A stretch of DNA of 64,000 nt from Adineta vaga (Eukaryota > Rotifera). Under the pieces are notes generated by a model. It made no database searches and was not told the DNA's origin. It saw only the letters and a program-made list of their open reading frames with translations. The translations under genes were made by a program, and so were the position numbers. Below, piece after piece: positions 1-12,830 of the stretch (position 1 is its first letter; each line of letters begins with the position of its first letter). The stretch covers positions 9,176,001-9,240,000 of the forward strand of contig CP075492.1 of NCBI GenBank assembly GCA_021613535.1, read 5' to 3'.

Positions 1-3000
1 AACGAAATAAAATACTTATACTATCACTAAAATAATTTGCTGTAACAATATCTAATTGATTATCTTGATTAAAATCAGCAAAAGCAGCAAAAATTGGATT
101 TGTATTAAAACCAATGAGATAACTTTTTAAAACTGCAAATTCACCATTTCCAAATCCATATAAAACAGCAAGATTTCCCAAATTATCATTTGATATTCCC
201 CAATCAGTAAGAATAATATCAAGTGAATTATCATTATTTAAATCAATAATAAATATTGAACTTATAAATGGTTGAGAAATAATCGAATACGTAATCATTG
301 AAGAAAATGTTCCATTGGAAGAACCAAAAAAGATTCCAATATTTGAACTTGTATCACCACCAATGACAATATCAATATTATTATCTCGATTTAAATCACC
401 TAATGCTAATGAACGTGGTGTAATAGAATTATTTGTTGAATAAATTATCTGTTGTCGAAATGATCCATTACCAAAACCAAAGAAAATTCCAATATTCATT
501 GTACCTGGATTAGCAACAATTAAATCCAAATATGTATCTTGATTTAAATCATCAACAAGAACATAACTTGGTAAAGATGAAATACCAGTTGATAATGTTC
601 TTCGACTTATTGGTGAATAATTTCCATCACCAAAATAAATTTCCAAACGATTTAATTCATCATTTGCAACAATAATATCAAGATTTTTATCATTATTTAA
701 ATCAGCCGAAGCAATGGAACGTGGACTAAATACTTGAGGACTTGTCCAATGTATTTGAGATTGAAATGATCCATTACCAAAACCAAGAAATATTCCCAAT
801 GTTTGTATATTATAATTACTAAGAATTATATCAAGATTATTATCATGATTAAAATCAATTAGAAGAATACAAGTTGATGAAGATGATGTTTCTAATAATA
901 ATGTAATTTCATTAGTAAATGATCCATTTCCATTTCCTAAATAAATATCAATAGTATCACCAAATTGATTAAGAACAACAATATCACTAAAATTATCATT
1001 ATTCAAATCAGCAACAACAACATAATTTGGACTTGGTGTTATACCTGATATTGAAATATCTTCTTTTCTATATGTTGGATAATTAAATGCAATAAAAAGA
1101 GCAAAATTATTTGTTCCTTCATTTGTAATTATCATATCAATCCATTGATCATGATTAAAATCACCTAATACAATTGAATTTGGTAATGATTGAGTTCCAG
1201 TTGAATATTTTATTGATTTATCAAATGTTCCATTTAAATTTCCATAAAAGATCTCAATATTATCTTGTAGATAATTTACAATAATTAAATCTGATTGATT
1301 ATCATGATTTACATCACCTACTTGTACATATTGTGGATTTGAATTGATTTCTGTTGAATATTTCAATGTTTTTCTTAGATTTTCATTTGAATAATTATAT
1401 AAAATTTCAATATTATCATTTCCGGGATTTGTTACAATAATTTCAATTTGTTGATCAAAATTTAAATCAGCTAATACAATTGACGATGGATGTGGACCAG
1501 AACCAGTTGAATATGTTTGATTATTTTGAAAATCTGATATAAAATTAACAAGAAGAATTGCAATATTATTTGAACGAGTATTTGAAACAATAATATCGAT
1601 TTGTTTATCTTTATTTATATCAGCAAATACAATTGATGATGGTTCAGATAAAGATCCAGTTGAAAATTTATATGATAAAATAAATTCATTAGTTAATGTT
1701 CCTAAAAGAATTGAAACACTTGAATCCCATAGATTAACAACACCAATATCAAATATTTTATCATTATTAAAATCAATTATTGCTAATGACCATGGATAAG
1801 ATCCAATACCAATTGAATAACGAATTATATTTGTAAAATTATTATTATTTAATCCATAAAGTATTCCAATACAATAAGTTAATGGAGAAGTATAAATAAT
1901 ATCTAATTGATTATCTTGATTTAAATCTTTTACAATTAAATCTGATGGTTTATCATTATTTGTTGAAATATATTTATTATTTGAAAATATTCCATTCGAA
2001 TTTCCAAATAAAATACATAAATTTTGACTTTGATAATTTGCAATTATAATATCATTAATTTGATCATAATTAATATCATCAATTTTAAAAGAAATATAAT
2101 TTGAACCACTTTCAATTGAATAATTTCTTTCCTTAATAAATATTCCATTTCCATTTCCAATAAAAATCAAAATATTATTTGTAAGAATATTTCCAATAAG
2201 AATATCTAAATTTGTATCATTATTTAAATCAATTAAATTAATTGAATAAGGAAATGAATTTTCACCTGTTGAATAACGATTTCCATATTCAAATGTTCCA
2301 TTTCCATTTCCAATTAAAATTAAAATTTCACTTTGATTTGTTAAAACAACAATTAAATCAAGTTTATTATCATTATTTATATCACCAATTGCAAATGACC
2401 TTGGTTCACTGAAATCTCCAGTTGTATAAAATGTTATATTTCCAAATATTTCATTTCTTTCTCCCATTAATATTCCAATTGTATTTGTATCACGATTAAT
2501 AACAATCATATCTAATTGATTATCATTATTTAAATCAATAACATCAACACGTACTGAATAACCATTGGATTCTGTTGGATATTTTAATAAATTTATTATT
2601 GGATTTGATTTATATTGATTTAAAAATAAAAAATTATTATAATTAAAATTTGTAAGAATAACATCAGATTGATTATCATGATCAAAATCATTTATTATTA
2701 TTGATGATATTTCTGATTGATATTCTAATAAATGTTTTGTTATTAATGTTAATGTTTTATTATTATTTTGTTCAAATATTATTAAATTATTCATTTCAGA
2801 ATTAATTATAATTAAATCTATTTTATTATCACGATTAAAATCACCTTTATTTATTAAATTTGGTTTAGAATTTAATCCAGTTGAATAAATTATTTGATTT
2901 GTAAATGTTCCATTATTAAATCCATAAAATATTCCAATATTATCATTTCCTGAATTTGCTATACCAATATCCATATAATAATCATTGTTTAAATCAGCAA

Positions 3001-4052
3001 TTATTATTGAACATGGTTTTGATCCTTTTCCAGTTGAATAAACAAATTTATTAAGAAATCTTCCATCACCATTACCAAGTAAAATCATTAAATTATCTAT
3101 TCCATAATTAACAATAACAATATCAAGATAAAAATCATTATTTAAATCAGCAATATCCATTGAATACGGAATTGAATCATAACCCATAAAATATGAAGTG
3201 AAGATTTCAAATGATCCATCAAAAGAACCTAATAATATAAGTAAATTTGATGTTCCATTATTAATAACAGCAATATCAATATAACTATCATTATTAAAAT
3301 TACCAATGGATAATGATATTGGACGAGATGAACCAAGTGAAATCATTCGATGATTAGAAAAATATCCATTTCCATCACCATAACAAATACCAAGACTATT
3401 ATAACCATAATATGCAATTATAATATCAAGTTTATTATCTTGATTAAAATCTTCAATAGCAATGGAATATGGACGAGATTTATATCCAGTAAAATATGTT
3501 CTTTGATTAGTAAATGTTCCATTTGGATAACCAAGAAAAATACCAATACTATCAGTTTCAGAATTAGCAACGATTAAATCAATTTCAGTATCATTATTCA
3601 AATCACCACTAACAACTTGTTTTGGACGAGAATTATAACCTGTTAAACTTTGAATTGTTCGTTTGAATGTTAATTCACAAATTTTATCTAAATTAATTCA
3701 AAAAATTAACATTTTCTATACAGACAAATAAAACAGACAAACTTGTTTCTTTTTGTGAACCATAATAAACTGTCAGAATACCAATAATAATTGATATACA
3801 TACAAATATTCCAAATGCAATCAGAAGTATTCTATATAATCCTTTGGACCAAAATAAACTTCCTCTGAATACAAAAAGAAATTACATTTGAAAATAAAAA
3901 ATCAATTCATACTTAGGTAATAGAAATAAACCTTCTTTTTCTGACTTTTTATCAACTTTAGAAGTTACATTTTGCACCGGTCGTTCAATACCAGAATCAG
4001 ATATTCGAAAAATTTCATCATATTCCGATCGTTCGAGTTCAATAAGACTCAT
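1..4052 (-). CDS. Type II membrane protein with ~24 FG-GAP/VCBS-like repeats (3' end beyond window)
   Basis: Three exons on the minus strand: 3913-4052, 3743-3864 and 1-3687, joined in phase by GT-AG introns of about 50 bp. The start is ATG at 4052 (MSLIELERSEYDEIF). About 55 cytosolic residues precede one membrane helix (roughly residues 59-79, RILLIAFGIFVCISIIIGI). The rest is an uninterrupted ectodomain of about 24 repeats of 45-50 residues, each with a Ca-binding-type D-x-N-x-D motif, then DIIVxN, then a GNGNGxF turn and a Y-S-T-G-x-x-S-x-P linker. This is the FG-GAP/VCBS beta-propeller repeat; 24 units could make three or more propellers. No stop occurs to position 1, so the C-terminus is missing. 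Related proteins bind ligands or Ca at the cell surface; the ligand here is unknown. It is divergent from the Hint gene 2.3 kb away. Confidence 0.88.
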
Positions 4053-6353
4053 TTCAATCTACAAAGATCAATTGTATGCATATAAAAACATAGATATCAA
4101 AATAAATCCTTTCTCTAGATACGATGATAAGAAATCAGCGAAGCATACAGTAATGTAAATATATTTCATTATCAATTAAGGAAAAAAAAATTTTCTTAAA
4201 TATTTCTCGCTGACTTCCATCATAGTACTTAAATCTAATGTTGATTGGTATCGAGAATTTCCATTTCACTAATGAATACAATATCTGTACTTCGTATAAT
4301 ATATATATTATATCGTTAGATTATAGAATTTGTCGACAAGTGATCATTGAAATTATTTTGAAATAAAAATCAATAACTGGTTAAGTTTACATTTGACACA
4401 GATCTAAATAAGAATCTCTGTTCGATTTCTAAATTATATTTGATCAATAATTTTTATCTTTGGATCAAAATGCACTTATACTCGAATGAATGATATATAT
4501 GTTTTGCATCGAGGCACTTTTTTTATTTTGATATTTATCTAAAGAATAAAGGCTTGTCACTTGAAATTATGTCATAATATAATTAATGGTTGATGAGATA
4601 TTCATCTATCTAGTTATGTACTTTCCGCATCAATAAGGTCTGCTTTTGACCGGGTGAAAAATCCTGAAACATTCCCGATATTCATCATTTAAAAAGGGTA
4701 ATGTTTTTATGATTTTATTATCGATGATCTAGAAATAATTGTTTTTAATTAGAACGAATGTTTTCGTCATCACTTTCATCAATTGTGACTACTTATATCT
4801 ATTTCACTTCGCAATCATAAATTAATTCAGTGTCGTAATATAAAACATTTTAAAATATAATCTATTACTTTATGTTTATCTTTCGTGAACAAAACAGAAG
4901 TAAAGACATTGACTATCATAAAGATAAGTAACATTTTTCGAAGACTAATAATGAAAATATTATCCATAAATAACAGATATTTGATCGATATATCTAATCT
5001 CGGATACGCTCTGAATAACTTAAACATCTGATAAAAAAAAAGTTTCTTTGTCATTGAAAGTAAAGAAATGTATTAATCGAAAAACAGTTTAGAACATTTC
5101 CAGTACAGTTTATAATACTGATTAGACTATTATTTATTATCATACTTAGCGATAAATCTAGTTAAGGTAATATCTCATTTCGAGCACTGCATTACCTGAC
5201 AATATCATGACGAAGGTCATATATCTAGAGAAGAAAATATTTTGATTAACGATGAATGTATAATGTTTTTCGATTCATATCGATGTTGCTTGTGTTTCTT
5301 CGCAATCACTTTGAGATAATATTGAAAAAATATTTTCCGGTTCATAAATTTCATTAATTAGTTTCTGCATAATTAATAACGTCAAGTAAATAGCCGAAAC
5401 ATTGATTGAATGAATAATAAATATGCCCTTTAAGTCTAAGTGTTGCATATTTCGAGAAAACCCTAGAATATCTCAGTTTTTCGCAGATAGAAAATAGAAT
5501 AATTGTACTCAGCAAAGCTTCGCATTCGTTCGCGGAAGCGCAAATGTCGTGCCACTTTCTAATTTTCAGTTAACAGCCAAATAAGCTTGAATAGTCCGTT
5601 TTATCTTTCATCTTGTCCATTATATCGTTTATTTTATCACCAACTAAAATAAACATGATGCATTTTTTGCCTATCCTAAATTTTGGTGAAACTATGAGTT
5701 AGGGTAATCTAGTATGATTCATTAACTAGAAATAATGATAGAGTAACTTATTGTATTGAATTTTTTCGCGTTGAAAGGTAGTTGATGTATTTATTTCAAT
5801 TCGCACGTTAACGACTATAACTAGATGTACTTCTCTTTTAAATGTAAGCTCTTTATCTATAATTTATGTTTAAATAAAAGTTAGAAACGATGATTGATTG
5901 ATATAGTTACGAAAGATAAAACGTTTTTCCGATAGACGTCATTTATCGCTCGTATCATCATCATGAATCCTCGTATTTTGTTAGTTGAAAGATTCTATGG
6001 GACTAACCGATTTGCCATAGATCATGATTAATTCTCATAAGTTTATCAAAATACAACAGACTTCAATGAATTTCGAAATATCTCGTGACCTACCTTTGTC
6101 CTTTTTTTGATTATGCACTCGAAAATACATAGCAAATCAAATATATTTTCTTCTATGTCAGCTTTGGATGTATAACACATCAAAATATGAATGAAATCAA
6201 AACGTGATTGCATTGACTATTCATCTCGATTTGACGAAGAACGTTTGAGTAGAAGAATACTTGCTTTGCATAAATGATGTTTATAGTTCTATCCTATTGA
6301 TTCATTTTCTCTTTTTTAGGTGATTTCTCGAAAATCATTGTTCTTATTTGTTT
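4053..6353. other. Divergent intergenic region, no gene seen
   Basis: AT-rich 2.3 kb between the start codons of the FG-GAP gene (-) and the Hint gene (+). Only a short stop-bounded minus frame (4827-5054) without family resemblance is present. A candidate acceptor at about 6312-6319 suggests a 5' UTR intron for the Hint gene. I see no repeat or RNA gene. Confidence 0.5.
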
Positions 6354-9281
6354 ATGGCAACTACAAAACTTTCATTTGACACGGAGATGGATCTCATAGA
6401 GGTTGAAGAAGATGTTGAACCATCATTGTAAGTACGATTTTTATTTCTACAATAACTTTTGTAAGACAAAATCTAAAAGAAATCGTATTCATCGATGCTT
6501 TAATGAGACTACAAAGCTTAAAACAATAAGAAGTTCATTTAGTGATCAAGTAGATATATATTTATATACTGCTTAACTGACAGAAAGCAAGGCTAAACAA
6601 ACTGTTATGAAACATCGATTTATCGTCATATGCCGAAGATTAGTTACGAATAAAGGAATATATGAGTTAAAATTGGATTGAAATTTGTATCATTTTCTTA
6701 AATATACTTTTGTATCATTTGATAATGTTATAAGCGTACCTTTCGCTTCTTTCTTTCAATAAGTAATTTAAGCAGATATTAAATTATTGCTCTTTCGAAA
6801 TAATCTATTATTTTCATTTCATAGTTTGGAAAGACGATCAGGTGGATTAATCATCTGTGTGATATTTTTAATCGTCTTCTCTGTGTGCATTGTTTTGATT
6901 CCATCATTGCTATCAGTATATCTTTCTGATATTAGCGTCGCTGTCAAGAAGTCTAATGCAACTGGTATTTTCTTACGTTCCACTATATTACATGTATTCT
7001 CCTTTTTATTTCTTTTCATTACAGCTGGAGATCCATGGTCATTGAAATATCTGACAAATCTAACAAGTCTTCACTCAATTGTTACTCGTGGTATTTCACC
7101 ATACGACAAATCATCATTGGGTAGATCGGTAAGTAAATTGTTTACACACGGTTGACAACAGAAAACAAGATCTGGTCATTATTATTTGAGATAACTAGAT
7201 AAAATGACGCATGGAGAATGAATGAATTATTTGTCTGATATCACCTGAAGTGACAGATAAAAAACTTTCAATGTGTTTCATGGATTTATTTCAACTAAAA
7301 TGTCTCATACTGCATAAAAAAGGTCAAAACAACAGTTAATTATTCGGAAAATTACTTTTGAATAAAAATCATGTTTTAAAATTTGAGTTTTTTAGAGCTG
7401 ATCAATTTGAACATTTCTTAAATGAAATCAATGATTATTCTTCTTTTCATTTAGTTTGATAGATCTATGTCATTCAGATCCGGTACAGTAATAATTTTTA
7501 CATGTACCTTAGATGTAGAAGACGATCGGAAACGTCGTCGTCGTCGTCAGTAGGTTATCGTTATTTTATAATAATAAAGATTATATTAACTATCATTATT
7601 TTCATTTACTGACAGAGATATAACAGAGAAATCTTCCGCAATTTATATGAATCTTATTGTACGTGCACAATATCCTCAACAATGTGCTGGTGTTGTTCAA
7701 TGTCAAAAATCGTTTCAACAGCAGGTTTTTTCAAAGTTTATGAGTACTCGAACGCTTTCTCTCTCGCCAGAATTAATCAATGGTCGAATTCTACCTATTG
7801 AACTTAAACTTGTGACTCTCATTGAAAATTATGGTACGTATGAATGTAAAAGTACTCTTACGGTTAGAAAAAAAATTGTATAATTAGACATTATTGAATG
7901 TTCTGTTGAGTCATGTTAAAAAAAACTATCTATACAATGGAAGAGAAATTCTAGAGGAGCTTAGTGAATTTGAAATCGAGAAACTATATAAAAATCGTTT
8001 TTTCTAGTGTCCACGACAGCTGAAGTGCAATCATTATCTACCGAAACAAGTTCAACGCTAACCAGCACCATATCGACTACAATTACAACTACAACAACAA
8101 GCACAACTTCAACGTCAACAACAAGCACAACTTCAACGTCAACAACAAGCACAAGCACAACATCAACCACAACTGATACAACGACAGACACAACGACAGA
8201 CACAACGACAGACACGACAACGGATACAACAACGGATACAACAACGGATACAACAACAGACACAACAACAGATACGACAAACTATATGGCAGGAGGCACG
8301 ACAGGTAGGATAAGAACAATTAATAGTCGGTAGATTATGCTCATATTGGCTGAGGGTGTGGATTTACATGAGGCTATAATAACTGCTTTCGCTCTCACCC
8401 ATCTCCACACAGTCCAGAAGAGATGTTAATCAGTTAGAATTCTTTTCCATTCAATGTAACAAGTTTTTTTTTCGTAGGACCTACATGTTATAATGGCAAA
8501 GATAAAGTTCGATTAATAGATGGAAATGAACGTTCAATAGAACATTTACAAATTGGTGATCGTATTTGGACAATAAGTGCAAATGGTAAATTCTTAGTAG
8601 AAGATGAAATTATTTTAATGATGCATAATGGAACAAATATGCCAGGTATTTGATTTGATTTAATTCTGAAAAACTAACATTTTAAAAATAAATTTCTAGC
8701 ATTATTTTATACATTTGAAACAATCGATGGTAATAACATTAGTATAACAGAACGACATTATATTCCAGTTTATGATGAAAATTTGAAAGAAATTCGAATT
8801 CTACGTGCATCATTCGTTAAACGAGAACATTATTTAATAATGAATAATAAAAAAATCACAATTAAAAATATTACAATAAATACACAAATTGGTTTTTATG
8901 CTCCACTAACACTTTCTGGTTATCTAACAGTGAATAATATTTCAACAGTAGTCTTTTCAGATTGGTAAGCATCCTCTTGCTTCTGGAGTTCTGAATAATC
9001 AATCGATAATTTGTTTCTCTTTTTTAAGGTATAAAGTGTCATCTGAAACCATTCAAATTGTCTTTCTTCCAATTCGTATTTATTATCATTTAACTCGATG
9101 GATTTTTGGTAAGAATTATATTCCATTTAAAGAAATAACAGAAGGAGTTCATCCAATATCTCGATTTTATTCCGAAGATCTTGTCAAATTTCGATTTTTT
9201 ATTGAAATTCCTGTATATGTATACTTCACAATTATTCTTATTGCATCATTCTCATATTTACAAAAACATTCAATGAAATAA
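6354..9281 (+). CDS. Membrane-anchored Thr-rich protein with Hedgehog-type Hint (Hog) domain
   Basis: Nine exons close in phase to 537 aa: 6354-6427, 6825-6964, 7025-7128, 7455-7549, 7616-7833, 8008-8304, 8478-8645, 8700-8964, 9029-9281. Order: cytosolic tail (1-28), signal-anchor helix (about 33-57), ectodomain with a KRRRRRQ cluster near residue 137 (possible furin-type site), Thr-rich stalk with TTTD repeats (about 211-305), Hint domain from Cys313, and a C-terminal hydrophobic segment (about 512-530). Seen Hint hallmarks: Cys313 of TCYNGKDKVRL, an IGDRIW block, T382-E-R-H385 (the TxxH of Hedgehog autoprocessing), and a GFYAPLT...LTVNNI strand that matches Hedgehog closely. Hedgehog Hint cleaves itself at the Cys by thioester chemistry; self-cleavage here is inferred. 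The -1 residue is Thr, not Gly as in Hedgehog. An AATAAA lies at 9308. Confidence 0.88.
8091..8281. repeat. Coding minisatellite of the Thr-rich stalk
   Basis: Two tandem blocks inside exon 6 of the Hint gene. The first repeats an about 24-bp unit (acaacaagcacaacttcaac type). The second (8172-8281) repeats a 12-bp unit (acaacgacagac and its variants with gat/gac and acg/aca) about nine times, encoding Thr-Thr-Asp-Thr. The length is a multiple of three, so copy-number change would alter stalk length only. Confidence 0.85.
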
Positions 9282-10071
9282 AATTTCATTAATAACTTAT
9301 TCTTTTCAATAAATATATATATATATATATTCTTCTACGTGTATGTTCATTTTCAAAAATCGAAAATTTAGTTATTGCGATGAATAATCTCACGCAATCA
9401 AGTGATTAAGGTAATTATTCGATAGAAAATATATTTAAAAAAAACGTCAATTCGTTTTTTTCTTCTTCTTCTTCAAGCCACATTGTGTTATCATTACTGA
9501 AATATTTCTAGCACCTATATATGATTTCTTTATGAATGAATTTGTCACTCGTATTAAAGTGTTATTTATATTGAATATCATTCTTCATCCAATGTTGAAC
9601 ATGTTCATCTCTGCATGTGTTTGTTCTTTAATCATTGATTCGGAAGAATATAAAAATGAATGAATATTCTCTCTTTCTTTTCACCTTATTATTGTAATAA
9701 CAAATTTTATTGCTCAAACATTCAGATTCATGTTTTAATTTGATTGTATTTGCCATTCAACCTGATCTATATCATTTCTTTCTCTCTTTCGTTCTCAACA
9801 GGTGAAAAGTCTACAATACCCATGAGGTGGTCTTAACATTAAAAAAAGAAGGAAAGGAAAAAGAACGAACAAACAAATTGATGAATGAAAAGAAAAGAAA
9901 AGAAGCATTACTCCGATTGGATAAAACAAACGAGAAAAAAATTCACATTAATAACACCAATCAAATTGACGTCTTCTTTCCTTCTTTCTTTCTTCTTCTA
10001 TACTCTTCAACTCAGGTGTTACAATTCAATGTGTCGATAAGTTTATTACATTACAAACAAACAAAACGTCA
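9282..10071. other. Intergenic and probable foxB 5' UTR
   Basis: Holds an AATAAA and a (TA)n run (about 9313-9330) just after the Hint gene, then AT-rich sequence. A pyrimidine tract ending in cacag-like sequence at about 9800 may be a 5' UTR acceptor of foxB. The frame 9827-10129 overlaps the foxB start, is Lys-rich and has no family signal. Confidence 0.5.
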
Positions 10072-11408
10072 ATGCCACGACCAGGAAAATCGTCATATTC
10101 AGATGAAAAACCTCCGTATTCATACATAGCTCTAACAGCAATGGCTATTCAACAAAGTCCAGATAAAATGTTACCACTAAGTGACATTTATAAAGTAAGA
10201 GAGATACATTTCTCAATTCAATCTATTCATTTTCTTTTTCTAGTTTATTACTGATCGATTTCCATACTATCGTACAAATACACAAAAATGGCAAAATTCT
10301 CTACGACATAATTTATCATTTAATGATTGTTTCATTAAAATTCCACGTCGTCTTGATCGACCTGGTAAAGGCAATTTTTGGGCATTACATAGCAAGTAAG
10401 TCATAGAGAATTTCTTTTTCCATATGTTTGATAATGGTTGACTTCTTTTATTTGATCATTGTGACTAAGTCTTTTAACAATATCAAATCAAAAAAACGAA
10501 TCACAGCATGAGCTTGAATCACTAAATAGATGGATATATTTACATACATTTACACTCTGAAGCAATGAGATGAAAAGAAATTGCTTTTTGAACACGTGTA
10601 TTTTGTAAATCGTTTTAATTGTCGGATGATTAATCAATAGAAAATGTTCAACTGAGTGAAAGAAGTTCAAGGTTTTTATGTTTAATAGATTTTATGGGAA
10701 AAAAATCAATAAAATCCATTTGTTTTCTCTTTTTTCGTAACATATTATCATTCAAATGATCTTCTTGTTGATCAAATATACTCATAAATTGAATAGAACA
10801 GAAGCCGTTATTTGAAGGAAAAAAAACAACAACACATCGACGTGTGAATGTACATCTTGTCAAACACTTAACGAATCGCATCTCTTTTCACCTGTTTTCT
10901 CTCATATACATACACATGTATCATTGAATGTAAACGATCTTGTTTTTGTTTGATCTTTGCGGTCTATATTGTTTGTCAAGTAGCATCTCTTACAATCAAT
11001 AAGATTTTTTTGTTAATTACTATAATTAGATCTGAATATATTTTGTTTTTCATTGATTAAAGGTGTCGAGATATGTTTGAAAATGGAAGTTATTTACGAC
11101 GACGAAAACGTTTTAAATTATTCAAACAAAAAATTGTTCACGAAGAAGAAGAAGAAGAAGAGAAAGATATTATACATACGAAACCTGTCCGTACAAAAAC
11201 ATCATTTTTTATTGATAATCTTCTTGCAAATGATACCAGTACAAATACAAGTTTTACAACAACTACAACTACGTCATCATCATCGCCAACAACAACAACG
11301 GAAACAATACATCCATCACCACCACAGATGTTTTATACAACTGATTTTGATCTAATACGTCAATTGGTTTTATTCACTGAAAGTCAACATCCAAAATCTT
11401 ATTGGTAA
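10072..11408 (+). CDS. foxB: Forkhead transcription factor FoxB
   Basis: Three exons, 10072-10194, 10244-10395 and 11063-11408, give 206 aa. The N-terminus [20 protein letters not shown] and the forkhead domain (about 13-111) include [36 protein letters not shown] and [15 protein letters not shown], which is the FoxB signature (compare vertebrate FOXB1/2 MPRPGR...YSDQKPPYSYI). Helix 3 and both wings are intact. After an acidic run of seven Glu (119-125) comes SFFIDNLL (139-146), an EH1-like Groucho-binding motif known from FoxB proteins, then a Thr/Ser-rich tail. FoxB factors act in the nucleus in neural and ectodermal patterning. The second intron is 667 bp, long for this window, and may hold regulatory sites. 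Shorter than vertebrate FoxB (over 300 aa). Confidence 0.95.
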
Positions 11409-12109
11409 AAAAGAAACTTCACTTTAGTATGATTATTTTTTTTTCGTATGTTGTTAACTTGACACATCATCAATTTTTTTTTCTTGTGTAAAAGAAAATG
11501 CTGGCATGGTTCATTTACGTCTAATGACTTTCTTTCTTTCTTTCTTTATGTTCTTGACATCGAAATACGAGAAGTATATGTGATGAAGTTGTCAGAAGAA
11601 ACAACAATTGAATACATGTCACTACCTGAAAGACATGGCTTGATTGGAAGATGATGATCGATGAACATGAATCACCTGAGAATTTCAATATTGAAACATT
11701 TTTCTTTGTCATCATCTTCAGTTGGCAGTATCATTACTGAAGATTGGATAGCGGATGAAATCAAAGAGAAAAATGAACTCTCAAAAGAGAATTAGAAGAT
11801 ATGTCATTGAGATTTGACCGGAGAAGAAATGTGTCTTTATTTTTAATTACTTTTTCCTTTTCCGTATTTGAAGTTCCGATCGTTGAATTAATATCATGGA
11901 ATAATTTCTCAAGATAAGTTGTAAGCAGGAAATATTTTAACTATGAATTAAGCTCAATTTATTGTCATTCTTTCATAGTCTAATTTCATGTGTTCAAACA
12001 AAATGATAAGTATTTAATAATCATTCATCGACAGAGAAAGAATTAGTTCGTTAATGAAAATCTTTTATTATACAAATAATAACTAACGTAAGAAAAACGA
12101 AAAGTTTTA
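11409..12109. other. Convergent intergenic, foxB/mrpl23 3' regions
   Basis: AT-rich 3' flanks of foxB (+) and mrpl23 (-). A ctttctttctttcttt run sits near 11528. Short frames here lack splice logic or similarity. No other feature seen. Confidence 0.5.
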
Positions 12110-12830
12110 TCAACGAAACCAAGTCGATAGACCAGGTCGATGAATAGTCAACGCTTTTTGTTTCTCTACTGCTGTTGTCATACGTTTTTCGTCTTTAACA
12201 AGATCATCCGATGGCAATCGACCACGCCATAAATCAGGAAATGGAAATGTTTCATTCTTCTACAAAAAACAATCAAATTTCAATTAGTAAGAAAAAAAAG
12301 AGTTAATCAATTTTTACCAAAAATACATAAGCATATTTTCGATCTGGATCAGGATCAATTATTTCCGATGTAACTGGATGCCGATTTTCCTTTCCTAAGA
12401 GTAAATCATTTCTATAACTATCACACAAAACGACAATCCATGATTATTATTCAAACCTTGTTTAATAAGTGTTGTTATATCCAATGTTTCAATTTTATAA
12501 ATCTTTTCTAAATATTGTTTTATATCATTTTTAGTCATTCTAAAAGAAACACCAGAGAATTTGTTATGAAAGGAAAAGAAGCGATCTTACTCAATATGAC
12601 ATTCAAAACGAACAATGTTTGGTCTTAATGGACGATTTTCTTCGGGCCTCACAATTCGCATCCAAAATTGTGGAAAGAATATTCGATGTTTCGGATCACC
12701 TGGTTGCCATTTTGGATACCGAGGTGTCATTGATTTGTAAAGATATTGACTAAATTAAATAGCATTGTCTAAATAGTTACTTTTTGTTTTTTAATTGAAT
12801 TATTTCTTACAGATGTGCTGGTAAACGCAT
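12110..12830 (-). CDS. mrpl23: Mitochondrial large-subunit ribosomal protein uL23m
   Basis: Five minus-strand exons, 12811-12830, 12591-12749, 12457-12539, 12318-12394 and 12110-12259, join in phase to 162 aa. Exon 1 has only 20 coding bases (MRLPAHL). Matches to animal MRPL23 are seen in order: YPKWQPGDPKHRIFFPQFW near the N-terminus (animal YPLYRLGGPQLRVFRTNFF), VRFECHIEMTKNDIKQYLEKIY (animal [22 protein letters not shown]), RKYAYVFL, FPFPDLW and a terminal STWFR (human PSWFGL). The protein binds 23S-type rRNA at the tunnel exit of the mitoribosome. The length matches the family (about 150 aa). It converges on foxB. Confidence 0.93.

Noticed and set aside
3350-3577. Plus-strand 75-aa frame
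   Set aside because: It is antisense to the FG-GAP repeat exon and consists of Ile/Thr-rich shadow sequence.
8172-8281. Direct repeats that could suggest a CRISPR-like array
   Set aside because: The units are head-to-tail 12-mers without spacers, lie in coding frame, and the genome is eukaryotic.
7961-8319. Val- and Leu-rich minus-strand frames over the Thr-rich repeat
   Set aside because: They are antisense shadows of the ACA-rich minisatellite in a well-supported plus-strand exon.
8340-8420. Hairpin gtgtgga/tccacac in a Hint-gene intron
   Set aside because: Seven paired bases with a long loop are expected by chance, and no RNA family matches.
9827-10129. 100-aa frame upstream of foxB
   Set aside because: Lys-rich, lacks family signal, and overlaps the foxB start in another frame; more likely 5' UTR.
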